This document shows, piece after piece, positions 56,755 through 64,000 of a stretch of DNA of 64,000 nucleotides (positions within the stretch are counted from its first letter, which is position 1; every line of letters starts with the position of its first letter). Position numbers and translations under genes: made by a program. The DNA is from Nitrobacter sp963807355. Lineage in GTDB: Bacteria > Pseudomonadota > Alphaproteobacteria > Rhizobiales > Xanthobacteraceae. The notes below the pieces were generated by a model that had not been told where the DNA came from, made no database searches, and saw nothing but the letters and a program-made list of their open reading frames with translations. The stretch lies in the NCBI GenBank assembly GCA_963807355.1, contig CAWEBX010000022.1, positions 78,092-142,091 of the forward strand. The letters run 5' to 3'.

Positions 56755-57195
56755 TTACCACACCACGCAAACCGCCCCTAGCCCCGCCGCTGGCCCGCCT
56801 GTGCGCTGGGCGGGCCTGTCCGCTGTCCTGCTGGTGGCCCCGGCGCTGGCGGCGCGCTGTAGCGCCTTCTTACGGCCCTCGACGCTGACGGCCTGCCGGT
56901 TACGGTAAGCGGGATGGCCTGCGACTGGTGATGCTCCCGCAGCAACTCCGGCTTGAAGAACCGGCTCCCGATGGCCGCCAAGATGATCGGTGCCGCAGTG
57001 ATCGGCTTCACAATAGACCAGCAGGCCCGCACTGCCGATCACCCCGGACTTGAAAAGCCCGTAGCCGGATACGGTGGTGTCGCCACGGAATGTGTCTGTC
57101 ATGAGCAGGACGGCGACCATCACAACCGCCCCACCCAATCCTATGAACGGCCAAACTGTGTAGAACCAATGTGTTTGCACCGTTGCTCCTGACAT
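56755..57195 (-). CDS. Chimeric membrane protein, HXXEE-like N-terminus
   Basis: The frame (146 aa, MSGATVQTHWFYTVWPF) starts like HXXEE-domain membrane proteins: THWFYTVWPFIGLGGAVVM, then LLMTDTFRGDTTVS. After residue about 43 the resemblance stops; the frame runs through GYGLFKSGVIGSAGLLVY into a Cys/Arg/Ala-rich tail that looks like non-coding or shifted sequence (an alternative frame gives APIILAAIGSRFF, FKPELLREHHQSQ). The helix carrying the HXXEE motif is missing, so the gene seems truncated and joined to unrelated DNA. Function is unlikely in this form. Confidence 0.4.
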   Translation of the reverse strand: MSGATVQTHWFYTVWPFIGLGGAVVMVAVLLMTDTFRGDTTVSGYGLFKSGVIGSAGLLVYCEADHCGTDHLGGHREPVLQAGVAAGASPVAGHPAYRNRQAVSVEGRKKALQRAASAGATSRTADRPAQRTGGPAAGLGAVCVVW

Positions 57196-57257
57196 CGGAC
57201 GGCGCTGAACGCACTTAACAAGCTGTCAGATTACATTCCCGTCCAAAGTCAGCGGCA

Positions 57258-57271
57258 TTGACGCATATCAA
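57258..57271. promoter_or_regulatory. FNR/FixK-type binding site
   Basis: TTGACGCATATCAA: perfect half-sites TTGA and TCAA with six bases between, matching the FNR/FixK consensus TTGAT-N4-ATCAA except one base. It is about 63 bases before the start of the minus-strand HXXEE-like gene and about 265 bases before the plus-strand chimeric gene. The rest of 57196-57536 has no gene. Confidence 0.55.
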
Positions 57272-57536
57272 CATTGCAGCGGGCCGGTTGTCTGGGTCCT
57301 TCTGAGGGCGTGAGCTTGTGCGGGGACGGCGCGACCCTGAGGTATAATCGTATTGGCAATTTCGCAATGTGATCTAAATTACACGGTCAGTGTACCCAAG
57401 GCGGCGCGCCGATGACCCCGAATGCAGCCCACAAACGGAAGTTGTAAACCCTTTCATGCCCTCCCACACTGGCATAGCCTTTAGGCGTCACGAGTGAGAA
57501 CGCCGCACCGATAGAGATGGACTTGGGAGGTTGCAG

Positions 57537-58370
57537 ATGAAGAGGATTGCCTTCGCGATTTGTACTTCCATTTGTCTGACAGCATCAGCGCAGGCGCAAT
57601 CGCCATCCAGAAACGCGATCCCCGTCACCGTCGATAACTTCAAGCGCGCCGAAACCGACATGTACCTCGCCGGTTTCGTGAAGGAGGGTGCGTTTAGAAA
57701 ATTCATTCACCACCGCGAACTGCCGGTCGAAAACACGGGCGTACGGCCCAACCGCGACACTCTCTATTCCTTCGCGGTGTTCGATCTCGAGGCCGGGCCG
57801 GTGACGATCACGTTGCCCAATGCCGGGAAGCGTTTCATGTCGCTGATGGTGATCAATCAGGATCACTACGCGCTGGAGACCGTCTACACCGCCGGAGACC
57901 ACACGTACACGCGCGAGCTGATCGGCACACGCTATCTCTTCGCTGCGGTGCGCACGCTCGTCGATCCGGCGAATTCCGAAGACGTGAAGCAGGCGCAAGC
58001 CCTGCAGGATGCGACCAAGATCAGCCAGCCCGGCGGCACCGGCAGCTTTGAGGTGCCGAATTGGGATCAAGCGAGCCAGAAAAAGGTGCGCGATGCGCTG
58101 TTGGTGCTCAACGAGATGTTGCCCGAGGTACGGAATGCGGGTGGTCGCAACGGCGAGGGCGCCAACCCTAGGGACAATGCGAGCATTGGCTTCGTGACGG
58201 CGGAATATCTCGAAGGTCTGCTGTCATCGCGCGATGCGGATTATTACTTCTGCGGCCCGCAGCCATTCATGGTTTCCATCTACCACGAACTGCTCAAGTG
58301 GGGCATTCCGGCCTCGCAGGTGCATTTCGAATTCTTCGGACCACGGCAGGAACTCGAACGGGCGGCCTAG
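57537..58370 (+). CDS. Chimera: DUF1254 N-terminus joined to flavohemoglobin C-terminus
   Basis: 277 aa in one frame, from MKRIAFAICTS with GGGAGG upstream. Signal peptide (1-21, ending AQA-Q). Residues about 25-195 match DUF1254 (FKRAETDMYLAGFVKEGAF, VRPNRDTLYSFAVFDLEAGP, GTRYLFAAVRTLVDP). From about residue 205 it becomes the C-terminal NAD-binding end of a flavohemoglobin (nitric oxide dioxygenase): GFVTAEYLEGLLSSRDADYY, FCGPQPFMVSIYHELL, VHFEFFGPRQELE. The usual DUF1254 C-terminal half and DUF1214 part and the globin and FAD domains are missing. The join is near 58125-58170. Probably not functional, but in frame with no stop. Confidence 0.7.
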   Translation: MKRIAFAICTSICLTASAQAQSPSRNAIPVTVDNFKRAETDMYLAGFVKEGAFRKFIHHRELPVENTGVRPNRDTLYSFAVFDLEAGPVTITLPNAGKRFMSLMVINQDHYALETVYTAGDHTYTRELIGTRYLFAAVRTLVDPANSEDVKQAQALQDATKISQPGGTGSFEVPNWDQASQKKVRDALLVLNEMLPEVRNAGGRNGEGANPRDNASIGFVTAEYLEGLLSSRDADYYFCGPQPFMVSIYHELLKWGIPASQVHFEFFGPRQELERAA

Positions 58371-58390
58371 GTGCGAGTTTGGAGCATGGT

Positions 58391-58436
58391 GGGCTTCACT
58401 TCGCTCAAACGAGCGGGTGAAGGCCCATTTCTTTGC
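58391..58436 (+). terminator. Possible terminator after the chimeric gene
   Basis: Imperfect hairpin GGGCTTCACTTCGCTC / GAGCGGGTGAAGGCCC with an AAAC loop, then ATTTCTTTG. It is the native kind of hairpin expected at the end of the flavohemoglobin gene whose 3' end is fused here. Confidence 0.45.
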
Positions 58437-58818
58437 TCTTCACGCGATTTGCGTAGGCGGAGCCGACGACTCCAAACTCAGCGGCATAGCTGCGTGAACT
58501 AACAGACGCTGCCGGTTTCCGTCATGTGCGCGGGCTGTCGCAGTCGAATCACGGCACTCAGTCGTGCACGAATGCGCCTTCTTCGCCGAAGAGGAGCACG
58601 CAGAGATCCCACGCCTGTATCGACCGTACGCCAGAGGTCCGCTTGAGCATTAAGTCCTAAAAGGAATCGGAGCAGACCGTCAGTCTGGCTCAACCGGATA
58701 GGCTAGCCAAACTGCCAAAGTCTCGGCTGAAATTTCTTCTTTCGAGATGCACATAATCGCTTTTCACGCCGGCCAATTCACGCTCGTCACTTGGCTCTGA
58801 AGTCCGTTCGACTGGCTT
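58437..58818. other. Intergenic region before pgm
   Basis: About 380 bases. GAGTTTGGA (58374-58382) and TCCAAACTC (58471-58479) form an inverted pair around the hairpin. No gene with family resemblance on either strand. Confidence 0.35.
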
Positions 58819-60471
58819 CTAAGCCGGTCTAAGAGCTCGAGCAATGGCAAGTTGGGCTTCCTTTTGAATCTGCCGCAGATGAGCGGGGCTGCAAAAGCTC
58901 TCCGCATAGATTTTGTAGACATCTTCAGTCCCGGATGGCCGCGCAGCAAACCAGCCGCTTTCCGTGATGACTTTGATTCCGCCGAAAGGTTGGCCGTTGC
59001 CGGGAGCGGTGGTCAACGTCGTGCGAACGTCTTCCCCAGCAAGTTCATCGAGGGCGAGTTCAGCGGGCGAGAGGGTTAGCAGCCTTTTCTTTTGCGCCGG
59101 CGTCGCGGGCGCGTCGATACGCTCGTAAAACGGTATCCCCAATTCGGCGGTGAGTTGGTCGAATAACTGGCTGGGGTCTCGTTTTGTCTTCGCGGTGATC
59201 TCTGCTGCCAACAGCCCCATGATCAAACCGTCCTTGTCCGTGGTCCAAACTGATCCATCGCGCCTCAAGAATGAGGCACCGGCACTTTCTTCACCGGCGA
59301 AGCCGAACGACCCCCCGTTGAGACCGTCAACAAACCATTTGAACCCGACCGGCGTTTCCATCACGTCATGGCCAAGCTTCTTGGTGACGCGATCAAGGAT
59401 GGCGCTGCTGACAATGGTCTTGCCCACGACGCTATTCTTGGCCCAATTTGGGCGGTGCTCGAACAGGTATGCGATGGCGGTCGCAAGGTAGTGGTTCGGA
59501 TTCATCAGGCCATTTGAATGGGTGACAATGCCATGGCGGTCCGCATCGGTATCGGTGGCGAATGCAACATCGAATTGGTCGCGTATGTCGATCAGCCGGA
59601 CCATTGCGTAGGGCGATGAACAGTCCATCCGGATTTTTCCATCCCAGTCGGCGCTCATAAACCGAAATGTCGGATCGATTTCGTGATTAACGACGCTAGC
59701 CGCGATACCGTAACGGTCGATGATCGGCTGCCAATAATGCACGGCCGCGCCGCCAAGCGGGTCGATGCCGATCTTCACGCCAGCGGACCGGATCGCTTCC
59801 ATGTCAATGACGTTTGCGAGGTCAGCGACATAAGGTTCCATGAAATCGTAGCGATGAATGAACGGCGAATTGCGAGTGCGTTCATAGGAAATTCGCTTTA
59901 CGACCCTGAGATCGCCTTCCAGATACACGTTGGCAGCGCGTTCGATACGCGTAGTTATAGCGGTATCGGCCGGCCCGCCATTAGGTGGGTTGTATTTTAA
60001 GCCGCCGTCCTCAGGCGGATTGTGTGACGGCGTAATTACCACCCCATCGGCTAAGCCGTTTTCGCGGCGTTTATTATAGGTGAGGATCGCGTGGGAGATA
60101 ACTGGCGTCGGCGTATATCCGCCGTGCTCGTCCACCATGACGTTGATGCCGTTTGCGGCGAATACTTCAAGCGCGCTGACTAACGCGGGCTCGGCCAGTG
60201 CGTGGGTATCGATACCAATGAACAGCGGACCCGTGATCCCGGAGCTTATCCGGTAATCGCAGATGGCCTGACTGATCGCCAAAACGTGGCCCTCATTGAA
60301 AGCGCAGTTGAACGGCGAGCCGCGGTGCCCGGATGTGCCGAAGGCAACACGCTGCGCCCCGACCGCCGGATCGGGCTTGCCCGCGAAATAGGCCGTCACC
60401 AACCTGGGCACATTGACCAGCATTGACGGATCAACCGTCTTGCCAGCGAGTGGGCTTACTTCGGCAGCCAT
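58819..60471 (-). CDS. pgm: Phosphoglucomutase (alpha-D-glucose phosphate-specific)
   Basis: 550 aa, intact, from MAAEVSPLAG with GATGGAGACG upstream. Interconverts glucose-1-P and glucose-6-P. FGTSGHRGSPFN, the active-site serine in VVITPSHNPPEDGGLKYNPP, the metal loop ATDTDADRHGIV, and the sugar loop FAGEESAGASFLRR are present, with phosphate-binding ARPSGTEDVYKIYAESF at the end. It stands alone; an IS21 remnant lies about 125 bases upstream. Confidence 0.96.
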   Translation of the reverse strand: MAAEVSPLAGKTVDPSMLVNVPRLVTAYFAGKPDPAVGAQRVAFGTSGHRGSPFNCAFNEGHVLAISQAICDYRISSGITGPLFIGIDTHALAEPALVSALEVFAANGINVMVDEHGGYTPTPVISHAILTYNKRRENGLADGVVITPSHNPPEDGGLKYNPPNGGPADTAITTRIERAANVYLEGDLRVVKRISYERTRNSPFIHRYDFMEPYVADLANVIDMEAIRSAGVKIGIDPLGGAAVHYWQPIIDRYGIAASVVNHEIDPTFRFMSADWDGKIRMDCSSPYAMVRLIDIRDQFDVAFATDTDADRHGIVTHSNGLMNPNHYLATAIAYLFEHRPNWAKNSVVGKTIVSSAILDRVTKKLGHDVMETPVGFKWFVDGLNGGSFGFAGEESAGASFLRRDGSVWTTDKDGLIMGLLAAEITAKTKRDPSQLFDQLTAELGIPFYERIDAPATPAQKKRLLTLSPAELALDELAGEDVRTTLTTAPGNGQPFGGIKVITESGWFAARPSGTEDVYKIYAESFCSPAHLRQIQKEAQLAIARALRPA

Positions 60472-60597
60472 TTCGTCTCCATCAAAATAGAGTTCCCCGC
60501 ATCCACGTCTAGGCAGCGGCGGAATGCGATGTTTCGAGCACAACGCCCAATTGATGTACCATGCAGGTCATCCGCAAGCGGAATCTGAGCCGGACTG

Positions 60598-61276
60598 TGT
60601 TTTGGCGTGGAATAAGGACCCCGTTTTCGGGGTGATCGGCATCCAATCGGGACCCCGGGGCAAGGGTCCACAGTGGCTTCCATCGAGTCATGGAAGCCGA
60701 GGTTGGAATGCTGGTGGTGGATTGCCAAGATCCGTCGCGCCTATTTTGTGGATGGTCGTCCGATCAAGGCGATTTGCCGAGAACTCGGCGTGTCGCGGAA
60801 GGTGGTTCGCAAGGTCATCCGATCTCAAGCGACGGAGTTTCGGTACGAGCGAGAGACGCAGCCTCAGCCGAAGATGGGCCCTTGGAATGCCGAGCTTGAC
60901 CGGTTGCTGTTGGCAAACGAGAGCAAGGCGGCGCGAGAACGGCTGACGCTGATCCGGTTGTTCGAAGAGCTTCGCGGTCTGGGCTATGTCGGGGGTTACG
61001 ATGCGGTTCGTCGGTATGCGCGGCGCTGGAGCCAAGAGCGTGGCGCTTCGACCACCTCGGCCTATGTGCCACTGAGTTTTTCACCGGGGGAAGCCTACCA
61101 GTTTGACTGGAGCCACGAAGTGATCCTGCTGAGCGGGGTCACGGTGATCGTGAAGGTGGCTCACGTCCGGCTCTGCCACAGTCGGATGCTGTTCGTGCGG
61201 GCCTATCCGCGCGAGCGCAGAGATGGTGTTCGACGCCCATGATCGGGCGTTCGCACTGTTCAAGGGGGCCTGCAGG
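60598..61276 (+). mobile_element. IS21-family element, right part deleted
   Basis: The left end TGTTTTGGCGTGGAATAAGG, with the repeated GGACCCCG / GGGACCCCG motifs typical of this IS group, is followed by istA. The element stops inside istA at about 61276; the remaining part of istA, the istB helper ATPase and the right end are missing. It is a relic that cannot move itself. Confidence 0.65.
60690..61276 (+). pseudogene. istA: IS21 transposase IstA, 3'-truncated
   Basis: From ATG 60690 (MEAEVGMLVV) with an extra G near 60721, it reads IAKIRRAYFVDGRPIKAICRELGVSRK-type HTH (RPIKAICRELGVSRKVVRKV), YDAVRRYARRWSQERG, the start of the DDE domain YVPLSFSPGEAYQFDWSHEV (first catalytic Asp in FDWS) and VKVAHVRLCHSRMLFVRAYP. 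Another extra C near 61214 is followed by EMVFDAHDRAFALFKGACRRG, where the homology ends. The second and third acidic residues of the active site are absent. Confidence 0.75.
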
Positions 61277-61768
61277 CGCGGCAGGCATCAGCGCGATCAG
61301 CCGCATAGGCGATCTCCTCTGCACGCGCAGGCAAGGCCACCGTGAGGTCGATGATCATTACGTGGCGAGTGCTCAACGCATTAACCTATCCGAAGCGCGA
61401 TAAATATTCTAGCAGGACGACTCTATTGTTGCGCCTGGGCTGACCGTGAATGATCCTTTGCGGGTGCTGTGGCGAGCCTGACAACTACTACCATGCTTTC
61501 TCCCTTTGCTTTTCCAAAGCGTTACGGCACAAGCTTAACCTCGCCGACATCTTGATTGAGAACTGGCGCAATGCGCGGAAGCGATGAAGCCTTTACACGC
61601 CGGGGCCCGGGGAACGCTGCGCGGGCTTCTCTGATCAAGCCGCCGCGTCCGAGCAGCGGATCGTCTTCGCGAATGGCTCGGGCGACTACCCCTTACCCCT
61701 CGAGAGCCGACAGAACAGGATACGCAGGCACCTCCGTTTCAGGCCACCCCTCCTCACTGCAAAGGTCC
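61277..61768. other. Junction region between IS21 relic and integrase genes
   Basis: About 490 bases. Frames are short; one plus-strand tail (HKLNLADILIENWRNARKR, ending near 61587) and one minus-strand 32-codon start (MIIDLTVALPARAEEIAY, from 61358) look protein-like but are too short to name. They may be scraps of genes cut by earlier insertions or deletions. No att-type direct repeat or tRNA end was recognised. Confidence 0.35.
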
Positions 61769-62889
61769 TCAATCACCGGATGTGTGTTGCCGGTAGAACC
61801 GGGTGAGCTGGGCGTATTCATCGCCCGCGCTCAAAGACGTCGCCCGATTGTAGTGTTCCTCGGTGACGCGCGGGTCGCGATGATTGAGAAGCGCGCTGGC
61901 GAGGTGCGGATGGTTGCCACCATAGACGGCAGCGGTCGAGGCGCCGGCCGTTCGGAATAGATGGGGAGAGACGTCAACACCGATCGTTTCGCGGGTGAGC
62001 TTCGAGATCAGGGTACCGAGGTTCTTGGTGGTCAGTTGCTGCGCCGGTGGTCGAGGAGACCCAGAGCGCAAGGTGTTCGGCGTCGCCACGGCAAAGGACC
62101 TCACGGTGCGTGTTGACGTAGCTGTTGACCGCGTCGGTGATGAACTCTGGTACCTGACGTTCATCGACGCGATGGGACTTGGTGTCTTCGGATGGAATGT
62201 GGAGCCACCAGCGGCCGTCGATGTTGATGAAGGTGTCCGCGATGGTGAGGGCGGCAAAGTTCTTGATCCGGATGGGATGCAGGGCCAGGAGTGCGATGAG
62301 CAATCCGTTGCGGACACCAACGGCGCGCGCCAGCGCTGTCTTGCCGAACATCTCCGCTTCACGGATCAAGATGAGACCGGCTTCGACCAGACGCTCGGTC
62401 AGGACGAGCCGGTCGGCCTTTGACCGGGGTACCATGACCAGCGCGATATCCTTCTCGATCTCGGTCAGCCATCCGAAGTCGGCGCCGGGCGCGATCAACT
62501 GCGCGGCGCGGCGCAGCTTGTAGACCGAGTTCCAGACGGTGACGGAGCGGACCCGGGCCTGCAGTTCGCCAATGAAAGCCGTTGACGTTGTCGGGGGTGA
62601 CGAGGGTCATCGCGTCCTTGGCCGGGTCGAACCGTCCGTTGCGCTGCAGAAAGTCCAGATACAAACCATAGCGGTTGGCGATGTCGTCCTGGCTGACGGT
62701 GGCAAGATGACTCGCCGCCCCGCCGCGCTTGAGCCTCTGCGCCGGCTGGCACGCTTCCGCCCACCCAAGCCGATCGGCTGCCGGCCATTCGGCGATCGGC
62801 AACGAGCGCGGCTTGCCCGACACGGCGCCACGCCGGCCACGGCGCCGGCCGTTGGTGACGAGGGGCGCTTGTTGAAGCGGCGTATTCAT
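61769..62889 (-). CDS. Tyrosine recombinase / site-specific integrase (two frameshifts)
   Basis: 372 aa after removing an extra T near 62574 and an extra A near 62034. N-terminal arm and SAM-like domain (DIANRYGLYLDFLQRNGRFD), then the catalytic domain: first Arg in LHPIRIKNFAALTIADTF, HxxR in SPHLFRTAGAS, and the nucleophile Tyr in HRDPRVTEEHYNRA. All four classical residues are therefore present. It starts one base after the stop of the upstream integrase, so the two are translationally coupled. Phage, integrative element or recombinase-trio type cannot be told. Confidence 0.82.
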
Positions 62890-62890
62890 G

Positions 62891-64000
62891 TCACGTCGCA
62901 TTGGGCCTGAAGTCCACGCGGTTGCGGACGATGTCGGTGAAGATCTCGCTCGCCTGTGTGGTCTCCAGTTCCAGATAGAACTTGATGGTGGTCTGGACGC
63001 TCTTGTGACCGAGAAGGCGCCGCACGAGTTCGTATTCGCCGGGACGGTGTTTGAGGATCAGCGCGCCCGCCGCATGGCGGAACTGGTGCACGGTGATGCG
63101 CAGCCCGGTCGACTTCTCAACCCGGTCGACGATCTGGGTGCTGAACGAGATCTTTTCCTTGTGCTCGCCGGACTCGCCGGGGAACAGCCAATCCGCGTTG
63201 CTGCCGCGCATCAACGCGGGGCGGAAGTCGTGCACGTACTCATTGATGATCGTCGTGACCGATCTCGTCGAGCTTGAACTGGAGCGGGATCCTGTTCTTG
63301 ACGTCGTACTTGTTGAAGCGTCAGGAAATAGTTGGACTGCGGTCCTCCCGGCTTGATCAGGTTCTCGCCAAGGCGAATGCTGGCAAGGTTACCCAGCCGG
63401 ACCGGCGCCACCGTCAGGATCGCCACCGCGACCGCGATCTGGGCCAGGACCGCGGCCCTGACCGGCGCGTGACGCCGCTCCAGCCGAGCTTGTCGCATGA
63501 GCTGATCGGGCAGCTTCGTGACCCGCGACCAGACCTCGTCCGTCAGCACGCATCGGATCAGGGCGAGGTTCTTCGGGGTCATTCCGTCTTCGCGGTGCTG
63601 TTCGAGCGCGAACCGAGCGTCTCCGAGCCGCCGGAGGGCATCTTCATCAAGCCGCCGATCGTATGCGCGAGGGCAACGAACCGGCAGCTGAGATTGATGG
63701 TATAGGTCGTGGGAATTTCCCCATCCTTGCGCCAATAGCCGTCGAGGATTTTCTCGGCGACATCGGGATGGATCAGCGCGCTCAATGAGGTCAGGCTGGC
63801 GAGCGGGACGCCCACCTTCACCGCCATCCTGACCGCGGCGACGAGTTCGCGCCGTCGTGTTGTGATGGTCGATGGTTTGCAGGGCCGGATGCGCTGTCCG
63901 GCCTTGTTGCGGCGGATACGGTTGAGGCCAGCCAGGTATCCTTCGATGTCCGCGCGAAGGCCGTCCGGGAAGTCGTCCCACCCTGGTCCTTCGGCGGCTT
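62891..64000 (-). CDS. Second tyrosine recombinase, 5' end outside the window (three frameshifts)
   Basis: Open from the right edge: DGLRADIEGYLAGLNRIRRN, MAVKVGVPLASLTSLSALI, then in a second frame LEQHREDGMTPKNLALIRCV, AQIAVAVAILTVAPVRLGNLA (first catalytic Arg), and after two more extra bases (near 63320 and 63260) VHDFRPALMRGSNADWLFPG, ITVHQFRHAAGALILK (HxxR) and LLGHKSVQTTIKFYLE (His and Tyr). More than 365 aa are visible. Together with the next gene it forms a tandem recombinase unit transcribed leftward, toward the IS21 relic. Confidence 0.78.

Noticed and set aside
58499..58693. 64-codon minus-strand frame before pgm
   Set aside because: Arg-rich, no ribosome site, no family; probably chance.

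Overview
The window is high-GC alphaproteobacterial chromosome, most likely from the Nitrobacteraceae (the Nitrobacter / Bradyrhizobium / Rhodopseudomonas group). The evidence is the gene content and order (sdhCDAB next to malonyl-CoA synthetase; ffh-rpsP-rimM-trmD-rplS; the nepR-ecfG / phyR stress locus; the cysD-cysNC / cysG-cysH / sulfate-transporter locus), the DUF1192, DUF1465 and DUF1254 families, and a palindromic dispersed repeat typical of this family. The genus cannot be fixed from the sequence alone.

Layout. 0-6 kb: succinate dehydrogenase operon and malonyl-CoA synthetase, all on the minus strand. 6-8.2 kb: cytochrome b561, a molybdopterin oxidoreductase and a Cu,Zn superoxide dismutase. 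8.4-17 kb: leucine genes leuB, leuD and leuC, not adjacent to each other, mixed with asd, a small metallopeptidase and several short secreted proteins, one extremely His-rich. 17-21 kb: ffh-rpsP-rimM-trmD-rplS on the minus strand. 21-26 kb: a metallo-beta-lactamase fragment, a SIMPL-domain protein, a GyrI-like secreted protein, dapF and mtaB. 26-31.6 kb: general stress response (HWE histidine kinase, EcfG sigma factor, NepR anti-sigma factor, PhyR anti-anti-sigma factor) plus small envelope proteins that look like its targets. 31.8-34 kb: malate synthase G. 34-43.4 kb: sulfate assimilation, two divergent operons. 43.7-56.6 kb: CAP-domain lipoprotein, 3-hydroxybutyrate dehydrogenase, flippase, DsbD-like domain protein, YqgE, a GGDEF/EAL protein, quinone oxidoreductase, DUF1192, DUF1465, rpmE and an ABC exporter. 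56.7-58.4 kb: two chimeric or truncated ORFs on either side of an FNR/FixK-like site. 58.8-64 kb: phosphoglucomutase, a broken IS21 element, and two tandem tyrosine recombinases running off the right edge.

How the genes work together. The sulfate genes form a nearly complete route: the CysTWA/Sbp importer, CysD-CysNC activation, an APS-type reductase (CysH) and siroheme synthesis (CysG). The sulfite reductase that siroheme would serve is not in the window. PhyR, NepR and EcfG form the partner-switching module, and EcfG-type promoter candidates lie upstream of phyR and of a DUF883 gene. SdhABCD, malate synthase and MatB fit growth on organic and C2 acids.

Sequence quality. About two dozen genes carry single-base frameshifts: roughly 45 extra bases against about 5 missing ones. 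Many extra bases duplicate a neighbour. They hit essential genes such as ffh, trmD, rimM, dapF and leuC. When the extra bases are removed, family-typical lengths return. I read these as sequencing or assembly errors, so frameshifted genes are annotated over their full reconstructed span as CDS. Only genes that are really truncated are called pseudogenes. No tRNA, rRNA or CRISPR array was recognised.
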